A stretch of 64,000 nucleotides of DNA from Polaromonas sp. OV174 (GTDB lineage Bacteria; Pseudomonadota; Gammaproteobacteria; Burkholderiales; Burkholderiaceae_C), in the NCBI RefSeq assembly GCF_900112285.1, contig NZ_FOKZ01000009.1, positions 62,001 to 126,000 on the forward strand, read 5' to 3'. The notes beneath the pieces were generated by a model. That model made no database searches, was not told the DNA's origin, and saw only the letters and a list, made by a program, of their open reading frames with translations. Shown piece after piece: positions 34,079-43,400 of this stretch (position 1 is the first letter of the stretch; the number at the start of each line of letters is the position of its first letter). Position numbers and translations under genes: made by a program.

Positions 34079-34156
34079 ATGAAAGCTCTTCAGCTCGATG
34101 CAATCGCGCGCTACGTCGAACGCATGCTCAAAGACCGCACCACAACAACTCCATGA
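34079..34156 (+). pseudogene. ribE 3' stub keeping the ATGA overlap with ribBA
   Basis: A 25-codon frame: [20 protein letters not shown] plus TTTTP. From IARYVERML on it is the native RibE C-terminus; the first eight residues come from the island end. Its TGA overlaps the ribBA ATG (34153-34156). The frame is open further upstream to 33968. A start codon is thus supplied just inside the island, which would let the stub act as a leader peptide coupling translation to ribBA. Confidence 0.7.
34103..34128 (+). repeat. attR: right copy of the ribE 3'-end repeat
   Basis: 26 bp, same orientation as 1730-1755, with C at the single variable position (34117). It lies in the ribE stub and is followed by the native ribE tail codons. 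Confidence 0.88.
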
Positions 34157-35259
34157 CAACACTCATCTCCCCTGTCGAAGACATCGTGGCCGACATGCGC
34201 GCCGGCCGCATGGTGATTCTGGTCGATGAAGAAGACCGCGAAAACGAAGGCGATCTGGTGCTGGCAGCCGACCATGTCACGCCCGAAGCGATCAATTTCA
34301 TGGCCCGCTTCGGCCGTGGCCTGATCTGCCTGACCTTGACACGGGAGCGCTGCGAATTGCTGCAGTTGCCACCCATGGCCGCCCGCAATGGCGCCCAGTA
34401 CTCCACGGCCTTCACGGTGTCTATCGAAGCCGCCGAAGGCGTGACCACCGGCATTTCTGCCGCCGACCGCGCCCGAACCGTGCAGGCTGCCGTGGCCAAA
34501 AACGCCAAGGTCAGCGACCTGGTGCAACCGGGCCACATCTTTCCGCTGCAGGCGGTCGATGGTGGCGTGCTGATGCGTGCCGGTCATACCGAAGCGGGTT
34601 GCGACCTGGCCGGCATGGCGGGCTGCTCGCCGGCCGCCGTGATTTGCGAAATCATGAACGACGACGGCACCATGGCCCGGCTGCCCGATCTACGGCTGTT
34701 TGCGGCCGAGCACGGGCTCAAGGTAGGCACGATTGCCGATCTGATCGAGCACCGTAGCCGCAACGAATCACTGCTGGAAAAAATGGGCAGCCGAACGCTC
34801 CAGACCGCCTTTGGCGAGTTCACGGCCCACGCCTTCAAAGACAAGACCAGCCATGATCTGCACCTGGCGCTGGTCAAGGGGCAATGGAGCGCCGCCGACA
34901 CCGTGGCCGTGCGCGTGCACGAACCCTTGTCGGTGCTGGATCTGCTGGAAACCGGCCGCTCCATGCACTCCTGGAGCCTGGATCAAAGCCTCAAGCACAT
35001 CGAGGAAGAAGGCCGTGGCGTGGTGGTGCTGCTCAACTGCGGCGAAAGCGCGGCACAGCTGCTGGCCCAGTTTGAGGGCACGGCACGCGCCGCCCAGGCG
35101 CCCGAGCGCGGCCGCATGGACTTGCGCACCTACGGCGTAGGCGCGCAGATCCTGCGCGAATGCGGCGTGCAAAAAATGCAGCTCATGGGCAACCCGCGCC
35201 GCATGCCCAGCATGACCGGCTATGGCCTAGAAATCGTCGGCTACATCGACAAAGACTAA
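34153..35259 (+). CDS. ribBA: RibBA: active DHBP synthase with degenerate GTP cyclohydrolase II domain
   Basis: Makes 3,4-dihydroxy-2-butanone 4-phosphate from ribulose 5-phosphate. Residues 1-200 hold the RibB motifs [18 protein letters not shown] and [16 protein letters not shown]. The second half (from about 210) aligns to GTP cyclohydrolase II but lacks the three zinc cysteines (C-x-T-G-D and L-x-C-D-C): [16 protein letters not shown] stands in their place. The GTP step must therefore be made by a RibA elsewhere. The start overlaps the ribE stub stop; ribH follows after 20 bp. Confidence 0.94.
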   Translation: MTTLISPVEDIVADMRAGRMVILVDEEDRENEGDLVLAADHVTPEAINFMARFGRGLICLTLTRERCELLQLPPMAARNGAQYSTAFTVSIEAAEGVTTGISAADRARTVQAAVAKNAKVSDLVQPGHIFPLQAVDGGVLMRAGHTEAGCDLAGMAGCSPAAVICEIMNDDGTMARLPDLRLFAAEHGLKVGTIADLIEHRSRNESLLEKMGSRTLQTAFGEFTAHAFKDKTSHDLHLALVKGQWSAADTVAVRVHEPLSVLDLLETGRSMHSWSLDQSLKHIEEEGRGVVVLLNCGESAAQLLAQFEGTARAAQAPERGRMDLRTYGVGAQILRECGVQKMQLMGNPRRMPSMTGYGLEIVGYIDKD

Positions 35260-35279
35260 ACAATCAAAGGGAATTCATC

Positions 35280-35744
35280 GTGTTTGGTGCAGAAAAAGGC
35301 TCAGCCGGCCAGCTTGACGGCAAAAAACTATCCATTGGCGTGGTGCAGGCGCGCTTCAACGAAAGCGTGACCAACGCCCTGGCCCAGGCCTGTAAGCAGG
35401 AGCTGGCGACGCTGGGAGTGCAAGCCGAGAACATCACCCATGTGCTGGTGCCCGGCGCGCTGGAAGTGCCCTGTGCCCTGCAAGCTCTGGCAGAGACCGA
35501 AAAATTCGATGCCCTGATCGCTCTGGGCTGCATCATTCGCGGCGAAACCTATCACTTTGAACTGGTCGCCAATGAAAGCGGCTCGGCCGTGACACGATTG
35601 GCACTGGACTACCAACTGCCCATCGCCAATGCCATCCTGACCACCGAAAACCTGGCGCAAGCGCAAGCTCGCCAGGAAGAAAAAGGACGCGACGCCGCGC
35701 GCGTTGCGGTCGAAATGGCCTTACTGCTGAACGACATTTCCTAA
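35280..35744 (+). CDS. ribH: Lumazine synthase
   Basis: Condenses the RibB product with the pyrimidine to 6,7-dimethyl-8-ribityllumazine. 154 residues from a GTG start at 35280, preceded by AAAGGG; upstream codons in the frame run inside ribBA. Family motifs: [27 protein letters not shown] and [19 protein letters not shown]. It lies between ribBA and nusB, the classic arrangement. Confidence 0.95.
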   Translation: MFGAEKGSAGQLDGKKLSIGVVQARFNESVTNALAQACKQELATLGVQAENITHVLVPGALEVPCALQALAETEKFDALIALGCIIRGETYHFELVANESGSAVTRLALDYQLPIANAILTTENLAQAQARQEEKGRDAARVAVEMALLLNDIS

Positions 35745-35782
35745 AGCCCCTGACCCCAACCCACTTACTTCACAGGCGCTTC

Positions 35783-36298
35783 ATGGCTGAACCCACTATC
35801 AAATCCAAACGACCCCCGCAAACCCGTACCGGCCTGACCGACACCGGCGTGAAAAAAGCAGCCGACAAGTCGGCTCGCACCCGCGCACGGGAATTTGCCC
35901 TGCAAGCCCTGTACCAGCACCTGGTGGGCCGCAATGAAGCCGATTCGATTGATGCCTTCACGCGCGACCTGGTGGGCTTTCACAAGGCCGACTCGGCCCA
36001 TTACGATGCACTGCTGCACGGCTGCATCCGCGACGCCCTCACGCTGGACGCCGGCATCCTGCCCTTGCTGGACCGGAAAATGGCCGAAATCTCCCCGGTC
36101 GAGCATGCCGTGCTGTGGATAGGCGCCTACGAATTCAGCCATTGCCTGGACGTGCCCTACCGTGTCGTGATCAACGAATGCATTGAGCTGGCCAAGGCCT
36201 TTGGCGGCACCGACGGTCACAAGTACGTCAACGGTGTTTTGCACAAGATGGCACCCTCGCTGCGCGCCGCGGAAGTTGCCGCCGATCAAGCCAGATAA
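35783..36298 (+). CDS. nusB: Transcription antitermination factor NusB
   Basis: 171 residues; binds boxA RNA with NusE (S10). After a basic 30-residue extension the fold begins at [16 protein letters not shown]; the conserved end [30 protein letters not shown] is split here only by my spacing. Part of the riboflavin operon, 38 bp after ribH. Confidence 0.95.
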   Translation: MAEPTIKSKRPPQTRTGLTDTGVKKAADKSARTRAREFALQALYQHLVGRNEADSIDAFTRDLVGFHKADSAHYDALLHGCIRDALTLDAGILPLLDRKMAEISPVEHAVLWIGAYEFSHCLDVPYRVVINECIELAKAFGGTDGHKYVNGVLHKMAPSLRAAEVAADQAR

Positions 36299-36335
36299 AA
36301 CCGGTCAACCAGACCGGAATCCTGAAAGTTTTGCC

Positions 36336-37532
36336 GTGAGAATTGCCCAGCGCGCGCAGCGGATTGAGCCCTTTTACGTCATGGAGGTTGCCAAGGCAGC
36401 AGCCACCCTGGCGCAAGAAGTGGCCCACACCAGCCAGCCCATGATCTTTTTGAACATCGGCGAGCCCGATTTCACGGCCCCGCCACTGGTGCAAGAGGCG
36501 GCCAGCCGCGCTATTGCCCAGGGCAACACGCAATACACCCAGGCCACCGGCCTGCCGGCCTTGCGCGAGCGCATCAGCGACTGGTATGCCTCACGCTTTG
36601 GCGCCCAGGTGGCGCCCAGCCGCATCATCATCACGGCAGGCGCTTCGGCCGCTCTGCAACTCGCCTGCCTGGCCCTGATAGAGGCCGGCGACGAAATCTT
36701 GATGCCCGATCCGAGCTATCCCTGCAACCGGCACTTTGTCGGTGCCGCCGAAGGCAGCTCGGTATTGATTCCGACCACGGCCGAGGAACGCTTTCAGCTG
36801 ACCCGCGAGAAAGTCGAATCTGCCTGGACCGACAAGACACGCGGCGTCTTGCTGGCCTCACCCTCCAACCCCACCGGCACCTCCATTGCGCCTGAAGAGT
36901 TGCAGCGGATTCACGAATTTGTGCACAGCCGGGGCGGCATCACCCTGATTGACGAGATTTATCTCGGCCTCAGCTATGAAGAACACTTCGGCCACTCGGC
37001 CCTGGCTATGCCGGGCGAGTTGGGCCAAAGCGTCATCAGCATCAACAGCTTCAGCAAATACTTCAACATGACCGGCTGGCGGCTGGGTTGGCTGGTCGTC
37101 CCCGAAGCCCTGGCACCGGTGATAGAACGGATTGCGCAAAACCTCTTCATCTGCGCCAGCAGCGTGGCACAGCACGCCGCCCTGGCCTGTTTCGAGCCGG
37201 ATAGCCTGCAGGAATACGAGCGCCGCCGCGCCGAGTTCAAGGCCAGGCGCGACTACTTCATTCCCGAACTCAAACGCCTGGGTATGCATGTGCCCGTGAT
37301 GCCTGACGGCGCCTTCTACGCTTATGCCGATTGCACCGACGCTGCGGCCCGCCTGGGCGTCAGCGGCAGTTGGGACTTTGCCTTTGAGTTGATGCAGCGC
37401 GCTCATCTGGCGGTTACGCCGGGCCGCGATTTTGGCCAGGCCGCGCCAGATCGCTTTGTACGGTTTTCCACGGCCAATTCGATGGCCCAGTTACGCGAAG
37501 CCGTGGCACGGCTGGAGGCTGTTCTGGCATGA
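36336..37532 (+). CDS. PLP-dependent aminotransferase (class I/II)
   Basis: 398 residues from a GTG at 36336 with GAAAG upstream; the open frame begins earlier, inside nusB, but the protein family starts at IAQRAQRIEPFYVMEV. The PLP lysine is in NSFSKYFNMTGWRLGW, with ASPSNPTGT and the Arg near the C-terminus (RFVRFSTA). It belongs to the aspartate aminotransferase subgroup; the exact substrate is not clear. The stop overlaps the ybgC start (ATGA at 37529). Confidence 0.92.
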   Translation: MRIAQRAQRIEPFYVMEVAKAAATLAQEVAHTSQPMIFLNIGEPDFTAPPLVQEAASRAIAQGNTQYTQATGLPALRERISDWYASRFGAQVAPSRIIITAGASAALQLACLALIEAGDEILMPDPSYPCNRHFVGAAEGSSVLIPTTAEERFQLTREKVESAWTDKTRGVLLASPSNPTGTSIAPEELQRIHEFVHSRGGITLIDEIYLGLSYEEHFGHSALAMPGELGQSVISINSFSKYFNMTGWRLGWLVVPEALAPVIERIAQNLFICASSVAQHAALACFEPDSLQEYERRRAEFKARRDYFIPELKRLGMHVPVMPDGAFYAYADCTDAAARLGVSGSWDFAFELMQRAHLAVTPGRDFGQAAPDRFVRFSTANSMAQLREAVARLEAVLA

Positions 37533-38101
37533 GTGCGACCGTGAGCCCCGAGCCTATAGACCAACTCAATCAGACTCAGCCCGAACGGATTTTCCAGTGG
37601 CCCATCCGTATTTACTGGGAAGACACCGACGCCGGCGGCATCGTTTTTTACGCCAACTACCTTAAATTTTTTGAACGCGCGCGCACCGAATGGCTCAGAT
37701 CCCTGGGGCTGGAGCAGCAGCAACTCAAGAACAGCAGCGGCGGCATGTTTGTCGTCAGCGAAACCAGCATCCGCTACCATCGCCCTGCCCGCCTCGACGA
37801 CCAACTCACCGTGACCGCAAGCCTGATGGAAATTGGCCGGGCGTCCATGATAATCAAGCAGCAGGCGCTATTAAAAACAGAGCAAAGCAAACTATCCGAC
37901 AGAGCCTTGGGTAAGGGGCCATTTCCCGCCGAGCCGCCCCAAGAAACATTAGCCCCCTCGGGGGCCAGCGCATTACGCGAAGCGAACAGCGTGGGGGCTA
38001 CATTACTCTGCGAAGGCACGATACGGATTGGCTGGGTCAATGCAGCCAGTCTGCAGCCCATGCGCATTCCCGCCGCCATTCTTGACTGCTTCAAAACTTG
38101 A
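37529..38101 (+). CDS. ybgC: YbgC-type acyl-CoA thioesterase with a repeat-coded insertion
   Basis: Hot-dog thioesterase of the tol-pal cluster. The active-site pattern YWEDTDAGGIVFYANYLKFF is near residue 29. 190 residues, about 45 more than usual: residues 110-155 (LLKTEQSKLSDRALGKG, then PFPAEPPQETLAPSGASAL) are not part of the fold and derive from a repeat element that keeps the frame. The family pattern resumes at LLCEGTIRIGWVNA. The insertion lies in a loop before the last strand, so the enzyme may still fold. Confidence 0.9.
   Translation: MSATVSPEPIDQLNQTQPERIFQWPIRIYWEDTDAGGIVFYANYLKFFERARTEWLRSLGLEQQQLKNSSGGMFVVSETSIRYHRPARLDDQLTVTASLMEIGRASMIIKQQALLKTEQSKLSDRALGKGPFPAEPPQETLAPSGASALREANSVGATLLCEGTIRIGWVNAASLQPMRIPAAILDCFKT
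37927..37999 (+). repeat. Palindromic interspersed repeat, copy 1, inside ybgC
   Basis: Begins CCCGCCGAGCCGCCCCAAG and continues with AGCCCCCTCGGGGGCCAGCG, CATTACGCGAAGCGAACAGC, GTGGGGGCT. The second copy at 38816-38888 is its reverse complement with several base changes. GC-rich palindrome at the centre (CCCCCTCGGGGG). Confidence 0.8.
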
Positions 38102-38114
38102 TCAAAGCTTCAAC

Positions 38115-38807
38115 ATGAACCAAGACCTCTCGATTGCCAGTCTCCTTCTCCATGCCAGCTGGGTTGTCCAGCTGGTGGTCGCCTTGCTGGTGGGCATTTC
38201 CATTGCCAGCTGGGCCGCGATCTTCCGCAAAATCGTGGCGCTGAAAAAAGTCCAAAAGCTCAACGACGACTTCGACCGCGAGTTCTGGTCAGGCACCAGC
38301 CTGAACGACTTATTCGCCGGAGCAGCTCAAAACGCCAAGCACTCGGGCGCCATGGAACGCATTTTTGCCAGCGGCATGCGTGAATACCAGAAACTGCGCG
38401 AACGCCACATCAACGATGCCGGCACTCTGCTGGACGGCGCACGCCGTGCCATGCGCGCCAGCTATCAGCGCGAGATGGATGCCATCGAGGCCAACCTGTC
38501 GTTTCTCGCCACCGTCGGCTCGGTCTCGCCTTATGTCGGCTTGTTCGGCACGGTCTGGGGCATCATGCACGCCTTCACCGGGCTCGCCGCCATGGAACAG
38601 GTCACGCTGGCCACCGTGGCGCCCGGCATTGCCGAGGCCCTGGTCGCCACGGCCATCGCCTTGTTCGCCGCCATTCCGGCCGTGGTTGCCTACAACCGTT
38701 TTGCCCACGACATAGACCGCATCGCCAATCGCCTGGAAACCTTTATTGAAGAGTTTTCCAACATCCTGCAGCGCAACCTGGGTGCGCAATCGCCCTCGGG
38801 TCACTAG
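38115..38807 (+). CDS. tolQ: TolQ, inner-membrane proton channel protein
   Basis: 230 residues from the ATG at 38115; upstream codons in frame are inside ybgC. Three membrane segments: near residues 14-38 (ASWVVQLVVALLVGIS), 130-160 (TVGSVSPYVGLFGTVWGIMH) and 170-195 (ALVATAIALFAAIPAVVAYN). Energises the Tol-Pal envelope machine with TolR. 13 bp after ybgC. Confidence 0.95.
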   Translation: MNQDLSIASLLLHASWVVQLVVALLVGISIASWAAIFRKIVALKKVQKLNDDFDREFWSGTSLNDLFAGAAQNAKHSGAMERIFASGMREYQKLRERHINDAGTLLDGARRAMRASYQREMDAIEANLSFLATVGSVSPYVGLFGTVWGIMHAFTGLAAMEQVTLATVAPGIAEALVATAIALFAAIPAVVAYNRFAHDIDRIANRLETFIEEFSNILQRNLGAQSPSGH

Positions 38808-38815
38808 AGGATGAT

Positions 38816-38888
38816 GACCCCCACGCTTTTCACTTCGTGTAATGCGCTGCCCCCCGAGGGGGCTGGCCATGCTTGGGGCGGCCCGGCG
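38816..38888 (-). repeat. Palindromic interspersed repeat, copy 2, between tolQ and tolR
   Basis: Inverted copy of the ybgC element: GACCCCCACGCTTTTCACTT, CGTGTAATGCGCTGCCCCCC, GAGGGGGCTGG, then GCTTGGGGCGGCCCGGC. Here it is intergenic, showing that the element is not part of the ybgC gene proper. Confidence 0.8.
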
Positions 38889-38948
38889 CAGCGGCCGCAC
38901 GCTCTATCGCTCAAGATCAGGTCGCTTGCGACCTAGGAATAACACACC

Positions 38949-39389
38949 ATGCCAGCAGTTTCCTCACGCGGCCGGGGTCGCCGCACCATCAGTGAAATCA
39001 ACATGGTGCCGTTTATCGACGTCATGCTGGTGCTGCTCATCATCTTCATGGTGACGGCGCCGCTGATCACGCCCAGCATGATTGCCGTACCCAAGGTCGG
39101 CAAGGCCTCCAAGCAGCCGCTAAATCCGGTGCAGGTCCTGATCAACAAGGACGAAAGCATTCAAATCAAGATCAAGGCCGATACCCTGAGCAGCACGCTG
39201 AGCCATGTCGCGGCCGACATCGTGAAACAGGAGCCGGCCGTGCAAGCCGCGGGCGAGCAGGCGGTGCCGGTCGTGATCAGTGCCGACAAGTCCATCAAGT
39301 ACGAAACCGTGGTCCAGGTCATGAGTGCCTTGCAAAAGGCCAATGTGTCACGGGTTGGCCTGTCGGTGCAAACCTCAGGCAGCAAGTAA
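38949..39389 (+). CDS. tolR: TolR (ExbD/TolR family)
   Basis: 146 residues, one membrane segment near 22-45 (FIDVMLVLLIIFMVTAPLIT) holding the proton-path Asp. Periplasmic domain follows. Works with TolQ and TolA. The 141-bp gap to tolQ is mostly the repeat element. Confidence 0.95.
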   Translation: MPAVSSRGRGRRTISEINMVPFIDVMLVLLIIFMVTAPLITPSMIAVPKVGKASKQPLNPVQVLINKDESIQIKIKADTLSSTLSHVAADIVKQEPAVQAAGEQAVPVVISADKSIKYETVVQVMSALQKANVSRVGLSVQTSGSK

Positions 39390-39418
39390 TAGATAGCCAC
39401 AGGCCGCCACAATCCACC

Positions 39419-40354
39419 ATGCCCAGCGCAGCAGAACGTCTTGAATTCGCCCCACCCCGGGACACAGGAAACCTGCGCGCCTTCGGGCTGGCCTTGCTCG
39501 CCCATGTGCTGCTGATCGCCGCACTGACCTGGGGCGTCAACTGGAAACGCAGCGACCAGACGGTCTCTTTTGACGCCGAGTTGTGGTCCAGCCTGCCGCA
39601 GCAGGCCGCGCCGAAACTGATAGAAACACCGCCGCCGCCACCGCCACCTCCGGTCGAGGCGCCAACTCCCACCCCGAGGCCAGCGCCCACCAAGGTGGCG
39701 CCTCCCGAGCCAGCGTTGCCCGATGCGGACATCGCCCTGCAACAGGAAAAGAAACGCAAGCAGCTGCAAAAAGAAGCGGAGGCCAAGGCCGAGGAAAAAG
39801 CCCGCAAGCTGCAAGAGCAGCTGAAGGCCGAGCAGCGGGCCAAAATAGAAAAAGCAAAAGAAAAAGAGCAAAAAGCCAAGGAAGAGTTGGCCAAGCGCAA
39901 GGCTGCTGACGAAGCCAAAAAAGCCCAAGCCCAAAAACACGATGCCGAGCAGCAGGCACAGCAAAAGCTGACCGAGGCGGCTGCGAAGAAGCAGCGCCAG
40001 GATGCGATGAACCGCATGATGGGCCTGGCTGGCGCCACCGGCGGCGCCGATGCCAAGGGCAGCGCCCAGAAATCCAGCGGCCCGTCGGCCAGCTACGGCG
40101 GCAAAGTCAGGGCGGCCGTCAAACCCAATGTGGTATTCACCGAAGACATTGCCGGCAACCCCAAGGCCGAGGTTGAGGTACGCACGACCGCCGACGGCAC
40201 CATCATGAGCCAAAAGCTGATCAAGTCCAGCGGCAACCCCGCCTGGGACGATGCGGTGATCAAGGCCATCATCCGCACCGGCACGCTGCCACGCGATGTG
40301 GATGGCCGCGTGCCCACGCCCATGATTCTTGAATTTCGCCCCAAAGACTACTAG
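39419..40354 (+). CDS. tolA: TolA, cell envelope integrity protein
   Basis: 311 residues: one membrane segment near 23-43 (LRAFGLALLAHVLLIAALTW), a proline-rich segment (ETPPPPPPPPVEAPTPTP), a long Ala/Lys/Glu helix (residues 110-200), and a TonB/TolA C-terminal domain (VEVRTTADGTIMSQKLIKSS). Ends at a convergent terminator before dnaE. tolB and pal, which usually follow, are absent here. Confidence 0.93.
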   Translation: MPSAAERLEFAPPRDTGNLRAFGLALLAHVLLIAALTWGVNWKRSDQTVSFDAELWSSLPQQAAPKLIETPPPPPPPPVEAPTPTPRPAPTKVAPPEPALPDADIALQQEKKRKQLQKEAEAKAEEKARKLQEQLKAEQRAKIEKAKEKEQKAKEELAKRKAADEAKKAQAQKHDAEQQAQQKLTEAAAKKQRQDAMNRMMGLAGATGGADAKGSAQKSSGPSASYGGKVRAAVKPNVVFTEDIAGNPKAEVEVRTTADGTIMSQKLIKSSGNPAWDDAVIKAIIRTGTLPRDVDGRVPTPMILEFRPKDY

Positions 40355-40377
40355 GGACTAGGCAGCCAGCGTGAGTG

Positions 40378-40416
40378 CGGGCGAATAGCTATCAATAATA
40401 TAGCTACTCTCGCCCG
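40378..40416. terminator. Terminator hairpin between tolA and dnaE
   Basis: CGGGCGA (40378) pairs with TCGCCCG (40410); inside it TAGCTAT pairs with ATAGCTA. It sits between converging genes and can serve both. A CTTTTT run follows at 40436-40441 in the rightward direction. The inner AGCTAT palindrome is akin to the repeats at 50743 and 57079. Confidence 0.7.
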
Positions 40417-40440
40417 TCCTGATTGCCCTAGAGGTCTTTT

Positions 40441-43400
40441 TCACTCATAAACAATCTTCGCCAGCCCTCTGTCGGCCTGCGTCTTCCAGCTGATCAGCGC
40501 CGCGTCGGTCGGGAAAAACTTGGCCGCCTCGCCCAGCTGCAGCTCGGCCGTGGCGCCCTCGCGCCGCAGGCTCAAGCGCACCGACAAGCCACGGTTTAAC
40601 TCGCCCTGATCCGTCATCTCAGGGCGCGGCGGAAAGTCTTTGACCATGCGGGCAATGTCTGGCGCCCGGCCATTGACGGCGACGCGCAAGTACTTGCCGA
40701 ATCTGCAGCGTGCCGACTCCAGATCCCAGACCTGCGTCACCTTGAAGCGCCGGCCAAAGCGCTCGGACGCACCCTGCAGCGTGCCCTGCACAATCACCAG
40801 CTCGTCGTCTTTGAGCAAGTTGCGATAGGTGTTGAAGGTGGCCTCATCCACCGAGGCTTCCAGCACGTCGGTCTTGTCGTCCAGCTTGAAGATGATCAGC
40901 TTGCCGCGACTGCCGTTGATCACGCGCAGATCACCGACGATGGCGGCCAGCATTTGCGGATCGCGCGAGTCGCTCATGTCCTCAATCTTGCGCCTGGCAA
41001 ACTGCCGCACCTCGGCCTCGACCTCGTCGAACAAATGGCCGGAAAGGTAAAAACCGATCGCCGTCTTTTCCAACACCAGCCGCGCCTTGACGCCAAAAAC
41101 ATCGGCCTCGACCAGTGGCGGCTCCTGAGTGCTGGAGCCATGCGAGTCGGCCATGTCGAACAGCCCGCCCTGGTTGGCGTTGGCCTGGGTCGCGGCGGCA
41201 AACTCGAAGGCCCGTTCCACCGAAGCCAGCAGCGCGGCGCGGTTCAGCTCTATGGTGTCAAAGGCGCCGCCCTTGATCAGCGCTTCCACCGTGCGCTTGT
41301 TCATCCGGCTGCGATCAACCCGCACGCAGAAATCGTAGAGCGAAGCGAAGGGACCGCCCTCCTCGCGGGCGGTAACAATCGCCTCGATGGCCTGCCTGCC
41401 CGTGCCCTTGATGGCCCCCAGGCCATAGCGGATCACCTTGTTGGTGATGGGCTCAAAGCGGTAGGTGCCGGTGTTGACATTGGGCGGCTCGAAAGTGATG
41501 TTGAACTTGTTGGCATCCTCGTACAACACCTTGAGCTTGTCGGTGTCGTCCATTTCCTGAGTCATATTGGCGCAGAAGAACTCCGCCGTGTAATGCACCT
41601 TGAGCCAGGCGGTGTGATAGGCCAGCAGCGAGTAAGCGGCGGCGTGCGACTTGTTGAAGCCATAGCCGGCAAACTTCTCCATCAGGTCGAACACCTCGTC
41701 GGCCTGTTGCTCGCCAATGCCTTTTTCGGCGGCGCCCTTGCGGAAGATTTGCCGGTGCTCGGCCATCTCCTCGGCCTTTTTCTTGCCCATGGCGCGGCGC
41801 AGCATGTCGGCGCCGCCCAAGCTGTAACCGCCCAGCACCTGGGCCGTCTGCATCACCTGCTCCTGGTAGACCATGATGCCGTAGGTTTCGGCCAGCACCG
41901 GCTCGACCAGCGGGTGCGGGTACTCGACCACCTCGCGGCCGTGCTTGCGCGCCACGAAACTGGGAATCAGGTCCATGGGGCCGGGACGATAAAGCGCATT
42001 GAGCGCAATCAGGTCTTCCAGCCGGGTCGGCCTGGCGTCCTTGAGCATGCGCTGCATGCCGATACTTTCAAACTGGAACACCGCCTCGGTCTTGCCTTCC
42101 TGAAACAGGCCGTAGGTCGCGCGGTCGTCCAGCGCGATGGTCTCGAAAGCAAAGTTTTCCTGCCCCGGATGGCGACCGACAATGAACTCACGCGCCAGCT
42201 CCAGGATGGTCAGTGTGGCCAGCCCCAAAAAGTCGAACTTGACCAGGCCAATCGCCTCGACATCGTCCTTGTCGTACTGGCTCACCGCGGAGCCGCTGCC
42301 TGGCTGCTGGTAGAGCGGGCAAAAGTCGGTCAGCTTGCCCGGCGCGATCAGCACACCGCCGGCATGCATGCCGACGTTGCGCGTCAGGCCTTCGAGCTTG
42401 CGCGCCAGCTCCAGCAGCGTGTGAACATCCTCTTCGTTGGCCTCACGCTCGGCCAGCACCGGCTCGGCCTCCATGGCATAAACCAGTTTGCCGCTGCCGC
42501 CGCCGGGCGGCGGTAGCTGCAGCGTCACCGCCTGGCCGGGCTTGTTGGGAATCAGCTTGGAGATGCCATCGCAAAAGCCGTAGGGAAAATCCAGCACTCG
42601 GCCGACGTCGCGGATCACCGCTCGCGCCGCCATGGTGCCGAAGGTGACGATCTGGCTGACCGCCGCATGGCCGTATTTGTCTTTCACGTAGTCAATCACG
42701 CGATCGCGATTGCCCTGGCAAAAGTCAATATCAAAGTCGGGCATGGACACCCGCTCGGGGTTCAGAAAGCGCTCAAACAGCAAGTTGTACTGCAGGGGGT
42801 CCAGGTCGGTAATCTTCAGCGCATAAGCCACCAGCGAGCCGGCACCGGAACCCCGGCCCGGTCCGACCGGACAGCCATTGTTCTTGGCCCACTTGATGAA
42901 GTCACTCACGATCAGAAAATAGCCCGGGAAACCCATGTTCAAAATGGTTTTGATCTCGAACTCCAGCCGCGCCACATATTCCGCCCGCTTGGCATCGCGC
43001 AGCGCAGTATCCGGATAAAGCTGCAGCAGACGCTCCTCCAGCCCTTCAAACGAGGCATGCCGGAAATAGTCTTCAGGCGACATGCGCACGCCATTGACCT
43101 CGGGCGTCGGGTAGTCGGGCAGCTGCGGCTTGCCCAGCTCCAGCGTCAGATTGCAGCGTTTGGCGATTTCCAGCGTATTGGCCAGTGCCGAAGGCAGGTC
43201 GGCAAACAGCGCCTCCATCTGAGCCGCCGACTTGAAATATTGCTCGCGGGTGAACTTGCGCACGCGGCGCGCATTGCCCAGGATTTCGCCCTCGGAAATG
43301 CAGACGCGCGCCTCGTGGGCCTCGTAGTCCTCATAGGTGAGAAACTGCACCGGGTGGGTCGCCACCACCGGCAGCCTGAGCTGGGCCGCCAGTTGCACGG

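Larger units (their letters stand above)
1730..34128. mobile_element. 32.4-kb genomic island integrated in the 3' end of ribE
   Basis: The borders are two copies of a 26-bp ribE 3'-end sequence (1730-1755 and 34103-34128, one mismatch). The island separates ribE from its native tail and from ribBA, which lie next to each other when the island is removed. It carries a P4-type integrase at the left end reading inward, paired 12-bp motifs at both ends, AlpA-like regulators, a phage-type replication protein, a second recombinase, SOS mutagenesis genes and a defence-like operon. There are no type IV secretion or coupling genes, so it is an integrative element that would need help to transfer. The left 5 kb is visibly richer in A+T than the host flanks. 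Confidence 0.88.

Noticed and set aside
40954..42516. 520-codon rightward open frame opposite dnaE
   Set aside because: Antisense shadow of the polymerase gene, composition typical of a reverse GC-rich frame.
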